Source: Leptolyngbyaceae cyanobacterium MAG.088 (lineage in GTDB: Bacteria; Cyanobacteriota; Cyanobacteriia; Phormidesmidales; Phormidesmidaceae). Taken from it: a stretch of 37,933 nucleotides of DNA. The notes beneath the pieces are model-generated. The model was not told the DNA's origin. It was given only the letters and a program-made list of their open reading frames with translations, and searched no databases. Positions 24,378 through 33,163 of this stretch are shown here, piece after piece (position 1 is the first letter of the stretch; each line of letters begins with the position of its first letter). The stretch lies in the NCBI GenBank assembly GCA_019634055.1, contig JAHQVZ010000299.1, forward strand, positions 1 to 37,933, written 5' to 3'. Position numbers and translations under genes: made by a program.

Positions 24378-25346
24378 TTAGGATTGGCTGTTTTCTAGAT
24401 AACCACGAGATAAAAATGGGAGCTCAACAACCTCAGCTGTGGTGTTTTCAGCGTTTAGGGTTAGCCCTATGCCACCAGCTTTAGTACGCAAGTATCCTAT
24501 AGCCCAAATGCCGGTGTCGTCAGTAGCGATGCTAGTGAGTTTACCTACCTGAGCCCCTTCAAGTTTGAGGATGGTATCGGCATTGACTGGTTTGCCAAGT
24601 TTGAAGCCCCAAAGTTGTTTTTTAACCCCCTGATAGGTGTTGAGTCGAGCGATGGTTTCCTGACCGATATAACAGCCCTTTTCAAACGAAATGGTATGCC
24701 ATAGCCCCGCTTCTAGCGGGTTATCTTTGTCAGTTAGTTCATGGCCAGGCATAGGGCGACCCTGGCGAATCCGCAGAGCTTCCCATGCTTGGGAAGATAG
24801 AGTGGTAACCTGATGTTCAATGAGCCAATTTTTTAGAGCTGTGCCATGGTCTCTAGGGCCGATAAGGGTATAGCCAGGCAGGCCTAGGCCTGTTTCTCTA
24901 ACGATTTGGAGGTCGATATTCTCGATGGGCCAGTTGGCATGGATGTGACTGCAGATATCACTGTTTGGTTGAGGAAGCTCAAGTTTAGTTAAAAGCTGAT
25001 CGGGATGAGGCCCCAGCAGGGTAATCGCAAACGTAGTATCAGTTTGATCGCTCAAGGCAACTTTGTCGGCAAAAAAGATATAGCGGTCCATCCAGGCAAT
25101 TAGCTCTGATGCCATGCCGGGGGATACCATTAATAAAACGTTGTCCTCATCTACATAGGCACTGGCTAAATCTAACGTGCGGGCGGTGGAGGTAACAAAT
25201 ACGGTTTCGCAGCCTTGACCAGGTGTCAATAGCTCAAACGCATTGGTGGTTTGGTTATGGAGAAAGCGTAGCCGATCGGCCCCAGTGATCTGGATGCGGC
25301 CCCAATGGGAGCGATCTATAAATGTATTGGTAGAAACTTCGACCAT
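24378..25346 (-). CDS. ygfZ: YgfZ/CAF17-type folate-binding iron-sulfur maturation protein
   Basis: The 322-aa protein has a GcvT-like N-terminal domain (GRIQITGADRLRFLHNQTT) and the diagnostic motif KGCYIGQE at 223-230, whose Cys225 is the conserved reactive cysteine of YgfZ/Iba57. The C-terminal beta-barrel domain follows (KKQLWGFKLGK). The family uses tetrahydrofolate to help assemble or repair [4Fe-4S] clusters. That could support enzymes such as NarB and NirA, although this gene is not part of their operons. The nearest neighbour on the same strand is an ABC ATPase 161 nt upstream. Confidence 0.92.
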   Translation of the reverse strand: MVEVSTNTFIDRSHWGRIQITGADRLRFLHNQTTNAFELLTPGQGCETVFVTSTARTLDLASAYVDEDNVLLMVSPGMASELIAWMDRYIFFADKVALSDQTDTTFAITLLGPHPDQLLTKLELPQPNSDICSHIHANWPIENIDLQIVRETGLGLPGYTLIGPRDHGTALKNWLIEHQVTTLSSQAWEALRIRQGRPMPGHELTDKDNPLEAGLWHTISFEKGCYIGQETIARLNTYQGVKKQLWGFKLGKPVNADTILKLEGAQVGKLTSIATDDTGIWAIGYLRTKAGGIGLTLNAENTTAEVVELPFLSRGYLENSQS

Positions 25347-25507
25347 AACGGAGCTTAAGTCAGTACACAGGCGTCTTATACTCTAAGGCTATTTGAGTAT
25401 TTTTTGCTAAGGGCAATGGGGATTCGCTCACAAAGTTCGCTAGGCAATAGGCAGTTCACTCGCCAGGTTAACTGTCCCTAAGTCGCTGCTAATTAACAAC
25501 GTTGGTG

Positions 25508-26494
25508 TTAGTTTTTGGTTGCAATTGTTTGCTGCTGATTGATTTGATCAATAAAGAATTCTTCGAGGGATAGCCGACGCAGATCAAGGGTAATTAATCG
25601 GCCATTCATCAAGTGGACGCTGCCCATAAAGTCATGGGGATTGCCGTGGAGATAACCTTGCCAGTAGCCACCTTCGAAGGTGAGATTATCGATCCATTTT
25701 TTGAGTACATCTAAGCTTCCCCCCTGACCTTTAACGAAATAAGCATCGGGGGTGCCCAATAGATCATGGAGGCTACCTTGACAGATAAGTTCGCCCTGGT
25801 TAAGCACAGCAATGCGATCGCAAATCACCTCTACATCTGCCAGGACATGACTGTTAAAGAAAATAGTTTTACCCTGGTCTTTTAGCGATAAAATCACCTC
25901 TCGCACCTGATAACGACCGGTGGGGTCTAATCCCGACATGGGTTCATCCAAGAAAATAATGTCTGGATCATTAATTAATGCTTGAGCCATACCAATCCGT
26001 TGCAGCATTCCCTTGGAATACTGGCGCAACTGTTTTTTAATGGCCGCCTGACGCGATAGGCCAACCATATCTAAAAGGGTAGGAATTCGTTCCTTATATA
26101 TAGAGGCTGGAATATCAAACAAACCAGCAGAGTATGTTAAAAACTCCCAGCCAGTGAGGTAATCATAAAAGTAAGGATTTTCGGGTAAATAGCCAATATG
26201 TTGCTTGATACTTTGATCGCCAGCCGGTTGATTTAATAACTGGGCGCTACCTGACGATGGTCGGATAATGCCTAGTAGTAGTTTAAGTAAGGTAGTTTTA
26301 CCAGCACCGTTGGGACCAAGCAACCCAAACGTTTCCCCCTGATAAATTTCCAAAGAACAGCTTCGTAGAGAAGCGACCTGTTGATTGAGCCAAAAACCTG
26401 TGCGATAGGTTTTACTGAGATCCTGAGTTTTAACAATAACCGGACGATGCACAATGGCAGACGAGTTATCATCAGTGGGAAAAACGGTATCCAT
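25508..26494 (-). CDS. ABC-2-type transporter ATP-binding protein, no permease nearby
   Basis: A single nucleotide-binding domain with all motifs: Walker A GPNGAGKT (84-91 of the longest frame), signature YSKGMLQR (183-190), Walker B IIFLDEP and switch His240 in NSHVLAD. A ~75-residue C-terminal extension follows, as in drug/polysaccharide or Nod/Gld-type exporters. The longest frame starts at 26566, but its first 24 residues are unlike the family. ATG 26494 (MDTVFPTDDN) gives a usual N-terminus and is my choice. No membrane subunit is encoded beside it, so it must pair with a permease elsewhere. The substrate is unknown. Confidence 0.9.
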   Translation of the reverse strand: MDTVFPTDDNSSAIVHRPVIVKTQDLSKTYRTGFWLNQQVASLRSCSLEIYQGETFGLLGPNGAGKTTLLKLLLGIIRPSSGSAQLLNQPAGDQSIKQHIGYLPENPYFYDYLTGWEFLTYSAGLFDIPASIYKERIPTLLDMVGLSRQAAIKKQLRQYSKGMLQRIGMAQALINDPDIIFLDEPMSGLDPTGRYQVREVILSLKDQGKTIFFNSHVLADVEVICDRIAVLNQGELICQGSLHDLLGTPDAYFVKGQGGSLDVLKKWIDNLTFEGGYWQGYLHGNPHDFMGSVHLMNGRLITLDLRRLSLEEFFIDQINQQQTIATKN

Positions 26495-26652
26495 TATCTC
26501 AAAACACGCCCAGGGCGCTGCACGCGTATAGTCTAGTCGGTATAGTGTAAAGGAACATGTCATCAATAGCTTCTAAATATCCTAGAAATTAGGCTTTCAA
26601 AGCTTTGATCGTCGATCACACTATGTCAAAACGTTAGACTACCTTGTTTAAT

Positions 26653-26811
26653 ATGGATCGTTCAAAAATTGTTGCGATTATTACGGGGGCAATTTCATTA
26701 TTGCTGGCCATAGCCTACCTACTACTTGTGCAATTGCTCGATTTTCGGGGCGAAATGGTGCCAGCGCCCATCAGTAGTCTGACCTACGTTTTAGGCATTA
26801 ACATCCTTTAA
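26653..26811 (+). CDS. 52-aa single-span membrane peptide
   Basis: ATG 26653 opens a 52-codon frame reading MDRSKIVAIITG..., with a strong hydrophobic helix at residues ~6-29 (ending YLLLVQLLDF), a short polar stretch RGEMVPAPI and a hydrophobic end. The composition is that of a genuine small membrane protein, and similar short proteins with an LDFRGEMVPAPI-type tail are, as far as I recall, widespread in cyanobacteria. It is the only gene on this strand here. Its last 21 nt overlap the 3' end of the convergent sulfotransferase gene. It diverges from the ABC ATPase gene. Confidence 0.7.
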   Translation: MDRSKIVAIITGAISLLLAIAYLLLVQLLDFRGEMVPAPISSLTYVLGINIL

Positions 26812-27741
26812 CCAAGCAGATAAATCTCGCTGAAGCAGATCCTGAAGCTTAAGCATATCTTCGCGGTAATATTGCTGGAGCAAAATGATATCTTCTTCGG
26901 TGAATTTTGCCTGGCCTTTGTCTTGAGAATTGAAGGAAATTAGCCGATCACGAAGCTGATGTCTGAGTTCTGACGGTACGATTTGCATAATGCCAGTGGC
27001 AACAGTGCGGATCGGGTTTTGTGTCTTTAAAAGCCGATTGAAGGTTTGGTTCTTAGGTACTTTAGCGGTTTGCGCTTTTTTGGACGTATTGGCAACGAAA
27101 TCGGTGCTCACCCCAATCGATTGGTACATAGCCCGCATAAAGCCCTGGGAATCGCTGCGTAGCTCATCATGGAGAAAAACATCTACCTGGGTGCGGCCAA
27201 ACACCTCAAAAAAGTGCTTTAGTTGCTCGTAATACTTGCCTTTTAACAACACATAGGACGAGTCACCACGGCTACGTACCTGTTCTGCCAGGGGAGTTTG
27301 CTTACCAATGGCATCACGCCTGTTCATCAAATAGTCAGAACAGGCTCTCTGCACCGGATTACGCAAAATGGCAATGAGCTTAGCATTGGGTAAACGACGT
27401 TGGATTTGTTCAGCGGCGGCCTGGCAATGAAACATATAGTTGGGAGACGCTTCACCCAGGGCCAGATGTTCGTCCGTCGCTTGGCCAAACAATGCCTGAT
27501 ATTGCTGCCAGGTAACAATACCGTTTTTCTTACGACTCTGGACGTCGGTGGGTGCTTGCTCCCAGTCCCGTTCAAAAAAACCCGTTTCTTTAACCGGGCT
27601 CATGTAAACCTGGGGGTGTTGTTTGAGGTAGTTATAGATAGATGTCGTGCCTGCTTTCTGAACGCCGATGATTAAAAATGTCGGCGTTCGCGTAGTGGTT
27701 TGAACGGCAGTTGAAGCACGCTGAGCATTATTGGCAGTCAT
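26791..27741 (-). CDS. PAPS-dependent sulfotransferase
   Basis: The 316-aa protein contains the 5'-phosphosulfate-binding loop GVQKAGTTSIYNYL (26-39) and the 3'-phosphate motif LRNPVQRACSDYL (126-138, with Arg127 and Ser135). A typical HPQVYMSPVKETGFF segment follows the first loop. Such enzymes transfer sulfate from PAPS to sugars, lipids or proteins; the acceptor here is unknown. No signal peptide is seen, so it is cytosolic. It is transcribed alone, with a 354-nt gap upstream, and its 3' end overlaps the 52-aa membrane-peptide gene on the other strand. Confidence 0.9.
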   Translation of the reverse strand: MTANNAQRASTAVQTTTRTPTFLIIGVQKAGTTSIYNYLKQHPQVYMSPVKETGFFERDWEQAPTDVQSRKKNGIVTWQQYQALFGQATDEHLALGEASPNYMFHCQAAAEQIQRRLPNAKLIAILRNPVQRACSDYLMNRRDAIGKQTPLAEQVRSRGDSSYVLLKGKYYEQLKHFFEVFGRTQVDVFLHDELRSDSQGFMRAMYQSIGVSTDFVANTSKKAQTAKVPKNQTFNRLLKTQNPIRTVATGIMQIVPSELRHQLRDRLISFNSQDKGQAKFTEEDIILLQQYYREDMLKLQDLLQRDLSAWLKDVNA

Positions 27742-28095
27742 TGTAAATGGGGGCTTATGGAATTTCAGCTATGGATATTAGATAAATTGGGGGCCTTAGG
27801 ACGATTAGATAGATCTTTATAGATATATACAGCGAAGAATAACAGTTTTCCAGTTGACAACAGATGTTGAACCAAGGGGGTTGGGGACGGATGCTTTTAA
27901 GGTGTGATGGCCTTTTTGCAGAATCGAGGCCCCATATATAAATAAATTTCTACATCATAATTTGATATGAAACTGTTCAGTGGAAGGGCATGTTTGCCGT
28001 AAATTCATAAACCCACGACCATAGGCTGCAGGGGCTAAGGTCTGCAGAGACTATTGAATGGGCACAACGACTATTCTGGAGGTGAAAGCCATGGT
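27742..28095. other. Intergenic gap between sulfotransferase and membrane GTPase genes
   Basis: AT-rich stretch containing the promoter region of the sulfotransferase (minus strand) and the 3' flank of the GTPase gene. No convincing ORF, NtcA box or strong terminator was seen. Confidence 0.4.
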
Positions 28096-29535
28096 TTATT
28101 TAATGCGCATGGACGTTATTGCTTGCTGAACAAATTGCTGCACAATTTGGTCGCGACGATTGAGCTGATAGTGTTTTTCCACAACTGCTTGCATACCGCC
28201 ATCGCCCCAGTCTTGTTGGTTTTCAAAATAGTCCACAAAGCTCTTACCAGCGATACGCGTGAGATAAGCGGCACTAACGCCCTGTAGCAATTTGCCAGCA
28301 ACAGCCGTGGCTAAATTTGCCTGAAGGCCTACGGTTAAAAGCTTGAGCGCACCTTTGACCAACCCTAAACTGCCCATGGTTTTTGCTAAGGACAGGGCTA
28401 GGGTACGGGCATCTTCAATGCTGACGGCAATGCCATAGACTTTTCCCAATTCCACTACCATTTGTGTGTTGATGGCGGCGGTGGCTAACATATCTACTAC
28501 GGGTAGTGGAGTGGCCGCTAGGACCCCTGCGCCAATCCATTGATAGCAGTCAATAACCTTATCGGCTTGTTGTTGGCGCTGTTGGCTAATCAGGTATTTC
28601 GCTTCAAGGCTAAGCCGCTGGGATTGTAACAAAATGTTGTTGGCAATCAGGTCGCGGCCCTCGGCTCGAAGAATAGCGATGATGCGATCGATCAGTGGCT
28701 GAATTTCAGGTGTCGGGAAGTCTTTGGGGTTAGATGCGATCGCAACCACATCCCTCCCCTCCAGCCGCGGCCCCACCCGCTGCCTTAACCGTTCTAAAAT
28801 CAGGTCAATCTCGTCATCGGCATACAGGTCTGCCTTATTAAAAACCAGTATTGTACGTTTACCCACCGCCAGTAGCTGTGTCAAAATCTCATACTGGGCA
28901 CGGTGCAGGTCATTATCTACAACGTAGAGCAATAAGTCCGCCTGGGTCGCCAACTCTCGACTGGCTCGATCCATCCCCCCCGCATCCAACAGCCCTGGAC
29001 TGTCCGTTAATAAAATTTCTCCATCAATGGCAGGAATTGCCACCCGATAGTTTTGCTGTGCGGTCGTTGTTCCCTTGGTTACGGCAGTTTCCCCAGCGAT
29101 TTCTCCCATCAGGGCATTGGCCAATGAGGTTTTGCCCACCGAACCACTCCCCACAATGACCAGCTGCAGATGCTGTTGTTCAAATGCATGGGTGACCGTT
29201 TTTGCCCGAGCCACCAGAGCTTGTCTAGCCACCTCATCCTCAACCTGGCTCAGCTGTTGGTCCAGACTTTGCAGCTGGGCAATAGCCGCATCATTGGTTG
29301 TTTTTGGTAACGGTGGTGTCTGCCGGGTACGCGGCCGCAAAAATAGCCAACCATAATAAACGATTACCCCAATCGCTCCGACCATTAACAACACTATTAA
29401 TATAGTGATCAATCGGGCCAGCCATGGATGGAGACTCGATAGCCCAGCATAGAGCGTTCCTAAGGTGCTAATTAGCCATAACAGCACACCAAGAAAAATT
29501 AAAACACCAACAGCGATAATCAGAGGTCGCTTCAT
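28096..29535 (-). CDS. Membrane-anchored Era-like GTPase with DUF697-type C-terminus
   Basis: The 479-aa protein has two N-terminal membrane spans (~5-27 and ~41-65) and then a cytosolic G domain: G1 GSGSVGKT (130-137), G3 DSPG (178-181) and G4 NKAD (233-236). The C-terminal ~150 residues are Ala/Leu-rich and partly hydrophobic (WIGAGVLAATPLPVVDMLATAAI, split here only as a description), as in DUF697/YcjF-like domains. The cellular role is unknown; relatives are thought to act at membranes. The start codon (29533-29535) is one base from a 103-bp repeat element, so the element supplies the whole upstream leader, including any ribosome site. Confidence 0.88.
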   Translation of the reverse strand: MKRPLIIAVGVLIFLGVLLWLISTLGTLYAGLSSLHPWLARLITILIVLLMVGAIGVIVYYGWLFLRPRTRQTPPLPKTTNDAAIAQLQSLDQQLSQVEDEVARQALVARAKTVTHAFEQQHLQLVIVGSGSVGKTSLANALMGEIAGETAVTKGTTTAQQNYRVAIPAIDGEILLTDSPGLLDAGGMDRASRELATQADLLLYVVDNDLHRAQYEILTQLLAVGKRTILVFNKADLYADDEIDLILERLRQRVGPRLEGRDVVAIASNPKDFPTPEIQPLIDRIIAILRAEGRDLIANNILLQSQRLSLEAKYLISQQRQQQADKVIDCYQWIGAGVLAATPLPVVDMLATAAINTQMVVELGKVYGIAVSIEDARTLALSLAKTMGSLGLVKGALKLLTVGLQANLATAVAGKLLQGVSAAYLTRIAGKSFVDYFENQQDWGDGGMQAVVEKHYQLNRRDQIVQQFVQQAITSMRIK

Positions 29536-29536
29536 A

Positions 29537-29639
29537 TATAGCGTTTCTCAAATGGATTGAATACATCCCACTCACGATTCACGATTCACCACTCACTTAC
29601 ACCACCACAATTTATTCATCTCAACCAGGAACCGCTATA
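29537..29639. repeat. 103-bp MITE-like element, copy 1
   Basis: The element is bounded by TATAGCG and CGCTATA (terminal inverted repeats, extended imperfectly to TATAGCG-TTTC / GGAA-CCGCTATA). It is 98% identical (two mismatches) and equal in length to 33164-33266, in the same orientation. The interior holds heptamer-like units (CGATTCA CGATTCA CCACTCA). There is no coding capacity. It abuts the GTPase start codon. Confidence 0.85.
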
Positions 29640-29804
29640 TATATGTATATGCCATACAAAATTTGAATAGGGCCTTTAAGACATATAGCCGATATTCATA
29701 AAATCAACCTGCCAATTTTGTGCCTGATCTAGTTCAGCGTCTTACTATACACAAGGTGGATTCGTGCCGCCAATTGTTGCTAACCAAGGACGTCTTTATT
29801 TCCC

Positions 29805-30317
29805 ATGGGAATATTTGATCAAGTAATGGGAGCTATCCAAGATCCCAATCGTGAAGCCAGCATCGGTCAGCTTGGCCAAATTGTATCGATGGCACAGCAG
29901 GTTGCTCAGTCAAATAATGCTAACAGTTCAGCAACTCAGCAAGCGGCTTCAGTCGTCGGTGGGTTTGTCCAATCTGCTCTACGGGAAAAACAACAGACCC
30001 AGGGTATGAATGCTGTACTAGACCTGGTTAAGCAGGGCACCACCGATGGTGCTGGTGTACTGCCTAAGCTATTTAGCTCTAACCAGCAAACTGAAATTGC
30101 CTCAGCGGTTTCTCAAAAAACTGGCCTTGATGCCAGTCAGGTTATGGTCATGCTGCCCATGGTGATTCCCATTGTGATGAAGTTTTTAAACCAGGGTTCA
30201 GCCAAAGCAGGTGCTCAGGCTGAGGGCAATCCTCTTGTTTCTGCATTTCTAGATGGCGATGGCGATGGCGATGTAGATATGGGCGATGTATTGAAAATGG
30301 CCGGACGGTTTCTATAA
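29805..30317 (+). CDS. DUF937/YidB-like protein with Ca-binding-like Asp loop
   Basis: The 170-aa protein begins MGIFDQVMGAIQDPN and has an Ala/Gln/Ser-rich helical body (GQIVSMAQQV, AASVVGGFVQSAL, LDASQVMVMLPMVIPIVMKF), as in the DUF937 family. Its C-terminus carries DGDGDGDVDMGDVL (150-163), which resembles an EF-hand/dockerin calcium loop (D-x-D-x-D-G-x-x-D). The function is unknown. It could be a small calcium-responsive cytosolic or membrane-peripheral protein. It is followed by palindromic heptamer repeats, then a PsiE-like gene on the same strand (148-nt gap). Confidence 0.8.
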   Translation: MGIFDQVMGAIQDPNREASIGQLGQIVSMAQQVAQSNNANSSATQQAASVVGGFVQSALREKQQTQGMNAVLDLVKQGTTDGAGVLPKLFSSNQQTEIASAVSQKTGLDASQVMVMLPMVIPIVMKFLNQGSAKAGAQAEGNPLVSAFLDGDGDGDVDMGDVLKMAGRFL

Positions 30318-30332
30318 ATAGGCTGCACCGTG

Positions 30333-30398
30333 GTGAGTACGCTCACAAGCTTGTTGGTGAGTAGTGAGTGCGCTCGCTACTCACTATTCACTACTCAC
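30333..30398. repeat. Palindromic GTGAGTA-type heptamer repeats
   Basis: A small GTGAG/CTCAC stem (30333-30346) is followed by GTGAGTAGTGAG (30357-30368), which can pair with CTCGCTACTCAC (30373-30384, one mismatch) or, over 9 bp, with ACTACTCAC (30390-30398). The units match the heptamer theme inside the 103-bp elements and at 36001. Confidence 0.7.
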
Positions 30399-30465
30399 CC
30401 ATACTGCTTTTCCTACCATCCACCTTGTATAGTTCTCCTAGGGGAATCGTGTCTGGAGTGCTGAC

Positions 30466-30918
30466 ATGGGCGGTAATAAAAAGAATAATCGATGGCACTG
30501 GCTCAGTGCGGAAGGGTTTCTGCATGGCATCGATAACATAGAAACTATTGTTTCAAAGCTACTGTCCATTGCCATGCTGGTGGTGATCTTTGTGATCATG
30601 GTGGATTTGATCCGATTCCTGGCGGTAGCGCTATTAGACCCAGACCCCCAGGGCTTTTTCAAAAATACGCTCAGTCAGATTTTTGGTTTATTTCTAAGTG
30701 TATTGATTGCCTTAGAAATTTTGGAAAATATTACTGCCTACTTAAAAAAGCATGTGGTACAGGTAGAATTGGTTATTGTTACCTCCCTAACGGCGGTGGC
30801 TCGAAAGATTATTATTTTAGATTTGGAAAAGATCACAGGGGTGAGCTTAATCGGTTTAGCCATATCGATTTTGGCATTGTCGATTAGTTACTGGATTGTA
30901 CGTAATATCCATAGTTAG
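30466..30918 (+). CDS. PsiE-like phosphate-starvation-inducible membrane protein
   Basis: The 150-aa integral membrane protein has hydrophobic segments at ~30-52, 70-90 and 125-147, plus a weaker one at ~98-115. Diagnostic PsiE-family stretches are LEILENITAYLKKHVVQVEL and TSLTAVARKIIILDLE (83-121). The biochemical role of PsiE is unknown; in enteric bacteria it responds to phosphate starvation. A small membrane-protein gene follows closely on the same strand, so the two may be co-transcribed. Confidence 0.8.
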   Translation: MGGNKKNNRWHWLSAEGFLHGIDNIETIVSKLLSIAMLVVIFVIMVDLIRFLAVALLDPDPQGFFKNTLSQIFGLFLSVLIALEILENITAYLKKHVVQVELVIVTSLTAVARKIIILDLEKITGVSLIGLAISILALSISYWIVRNIHS

Positions 30919-30972
30919 ACGTAATCTGATCCTATGGATGTGTAGAACTGGTTGAGTTATTTTTCCATAGGT

Positions 30973-31251
30973 ATGCGTAAGTTCCTTTTAATTATTCTTG
31001 TGCTTATGCCTGGTGTGGCTGGGGTTTGTATTTTTGGTCACTATGCTCTGCAAGATTGGGCCGGTCTCCAGTTGGCATACCAGGAATATAAGCGGGTAAT
31101 TGATAGTTCAACGGATATGTCAACGTTGTTTGTTGCCCAGTCACAACAGAATATTCAACGCATCAATCTGTTTGCTGATGGCACATGGACATTGCTCAGC
31201 GCCATTTTTGCAGCGATTGGTTTACATGGGATCTGTGTGATGCGATCGTAG
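30973..31251 (+). CDS. Small membrane protein, 92 aa, unknown
   Basis: I chose ATG 30973 (MRKFLLIILVLM), which gives a normal basic-hydrophobic N-terminus; TTG 30952 would add seven residues. The protein has an N-terminal span (~3-22), a periplasmic-looking charged middle (YQEYKRVIDSSTDMS...) and a second span near the end (TWTLLSAIFAAIGLHGICV). No family is recognised. It lies 54 nt after the PsiE-like gene. Confidence 0.6.
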   Translation: MRKFLLIILVLMPGVAGVCIFGHYALQDWAGLQLAYQEYKRVIDSSTDMSTLFVAQSQQNIQRINLFADGTWTLLSAIFAAIGLHGICVMRS

Positions 31252-31436
31252 AGACTGGTTTTGTAACTGCCCCCCGACACCAAACGCTAACAACCAATTT
31301 CTCTGGTGATTAATCTCTACAATGTTCCAAAACCAAATGACAAAATAGAGGAACAACAATGCGCCAACAAAATTGTTCCTTATTCTTTTTGGGGGTGTCT
31401 TCACCTTGCCTGGTTCCAGGCACCGGTAACGTAATA

Positions 31437-31484
31437 GCGCCCCCTGCAGCGCCCCTTGCAGCGCCCCCTGCAGCGCCCCTTGCT
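31437..31484. repeat. Four tandem 12-bp units GCGCCCCYTGCA
   Basis: The four units alternate strictly between CCCCCTG and CCCCTTG (GCGCCCCCTGCA, GCGCCCCTTGCA, repeated), so the true period may be 24 bp. They end 5 nt from the stop of the minus-strand kinase. A TGCCTGG-TT-CCAGGCA hairpin (31407-31422) lies just beyond and may end that transcript. Confidence 0.85.
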
Positions 31485-31488
31485 ATGT

Positions 31489-33102
31489 CTAGGGGGTGAC
31501 GATCTCAGTTTCCAATTCCACCTTAGCTATCCTTTGTTGCCGAATTGGCAAAACAATTTGAAATGTAGTCCCCTGACCTGGTTTTGAAAAACATTGCAGA
31601 TGCCCACCGTGGGTATCCGTCACAATTTGATAACTGATCGATAACCCTAGACCAGTTCCTTGACCCACCGGTTTAGTCGTAAAAAACGGATCAAACAAAC
31701 GTTTACGAATATTGGCTGGAATGCCAGGGCCATTGTCAGTAATGTCTACCTGCACATAAACGTTACTGATTTGGCTAGTACTTAAGGTAATAGACGGTAC
31801 AGTCTTAGTCTGAGCATATATTGAATGATGCGAGTCTATCGCATCAATGGCATTAACCAAAAGATTCATAAATACCTGATTGAGCTGTTCTGGCAGGCAA
31901 GCAATCTCAGGAAGAGTTTCATATTGCTTAACTAACTGAATCTCTGGTCGATGGTGGGTGGCTTTGAGGCGATGGCTAAGCAACAACAGCGTACTTTCAA
32001 TGCCTTGATTTAAGTCTGCGCATTTAAAATCTGTTTCACCCAAACGAGAGAAATTGTTGAGTGATAGAACAATTTTTTTAATGCGTTGGCTGCCTACTTC
32101 CATAGATTTCAGAAGTTTGGGTAAATCGTCCAGCAGATAGTCTAGTTCAATTTCTTCCATTAGCATATCCAGCTGATCATGGTTCTCCGGATAAATTGTT
32201 TGATACAGCTGGAGCAGTTGGACTAAATCCTTAATATAGTTAGCTAAATGGGGTAAATTACTGTGAATAAAGCTAATGGGATTGTTAATTTCATGGGCAA
32301 CACCGGCCACTAGCTGACCCAGGCTAGACATTTTTTCCGTTTGAATTAGCTGAGCTTGGGTTTTTTTCAACTTTTTTAGCGTTTGAGCCAGTCTATGGTT
32401 ACGGTTTTGTAATGTTTGCTGAGTAATTTCTAGTGTTTGATGCTTTTGACTAAGTTCTTCTAGTTGGGTGGTGAGGAGTTGTTCAATGGCCTTAAGAGAA
32501 TTTTCTGTTTTCTGGCGTTGTTTATTCTCTGTAATAGATTTTTGATGGGCAATACAACCCTCAATCGAATGGGTAAAGCTATCCATTATGCTGAGTAGTT
32601 TTACCATTTCAGCACTAGTTAAACTTGGGCTCATATGGGCAGCATAGAGTTTTAAGAGCCCTAAATCTCCCAGACGGTAAATAATAAAAACGCCTGTTTT
32701 GAGTCGCTTTTCGGTAATAAGACTTGCAAATAGATCGGGCGACTTTTCAGAGTCAACAATGTAAAGAGGTTGATTGGAGGTGAGGATTGTTATGAGGGGA
32801 TGATGACAATCAATGCTTTTCAGATCAGTCCAAAATTTTGGAGAACTGTACACCAAGGAGTAGATACTATTCTTTATAGTGGTTTCTTTGTTGGTAATAG
32901 TTGATGAAAGTTTTGCTTGATGTAGCCACAGGCCAGCATACTTAAGGTTTTTACGAGACATGAGGGCTTTGAGCATGCGATCGCAATTAGTCTTTAAGTC
33001 TAATGACCGCCCCGTGTTTAGGGCTAACTCATACAATAGCGATAGCGTTTGTATTGTTTCCTGCTGCCCCTCTGTTTCCATCCATTTAACCTTGGTTTGC
33101 AA
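31489..33102 (-). CDS. GAF-type histidine kinase, partner of the second FIST protein
   Basis: This 537-aa soluble kinase has an N-terminal GAF-like domain (~15-180), a long coiled coil (~190-255, TQLEELSQKHQTLEITQQ), HisKA with His270 in GVAHEINNP, then N box (FMNLLVNAIDAI), DNGPGIP, DPFFTTK and GQGTGLGLS. The kinase core, including the unusual insertion between HisKA and ATPase (ELDYLLDDLPKLLKSMEVGSQRIKKIVLSL), mirrors the kinase at 22252-23292. The two are therefore paralogues. The FIST gene lies upstream on the same strand, separated by 173 nt of which 103 nt are a repeat element. No response regulator is adjacent. Confidence 0.92.
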   Translation of the reverse strand: MQTKVKWMETEGQQETIQTLSLLYELALNTGRSLDLKTNCDRMLKALMSRKNLKYAGLWLHQAKLSSTITNKETTIKNSIYSLVYSSPKFWTDLKSIDCHHPLITILTSNQPLYIVDSEKSPDLFASLITEKRLKTGVFIIYRLGDLGLLKLYAAHMSPSLTSAEMVKLLSIMDSFTHSIEGCIAHQKSITENKQRQKTENSLKAIEQLLTTQLEELSQKHQTLEITQQTLQNRNHRLAQTLKKLKKTQAQLIQTEKMSSLGQLVAGVAHEINNPISFIHSNLPHLANYIKDLVQLLQLYQTIYPENHDQLDMLMEEIELDYLLDDLPKLLKSMEVGSQRIKKIVLSLNNFSRLGETDFKCADLNQGIESTLLLLSHRLKATHHRPEIQLVKQYETLPEIACLPEQLNQVFMNLLVNAIDAIDSHHSIYAQTKTVPSITLSTSQISNVYVQVDITDNGPGIPANIRKRLFDPFFTTKPVGQGTGLGLSISYQIVTDTHGGHLQCFSKPGQGTTFQIVLPIRQQRIAKVELETEIVTP

Positions 33103-33163
33103 GTCTCCTAAATTCTGTTTCAGCTAATCCTTTGTGCGTGCTAGAAAACGACCAGTTCTGGCA

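Noticed and set aside
31222-31404. 60-aa minus-strand ORF with a hydrophobic stretch
   Set aside because: It overlaps the end of the plus-strand membrane-protein gene and spans intergenic DNA; it is probably chance, although a single hydrophobic helix is present.
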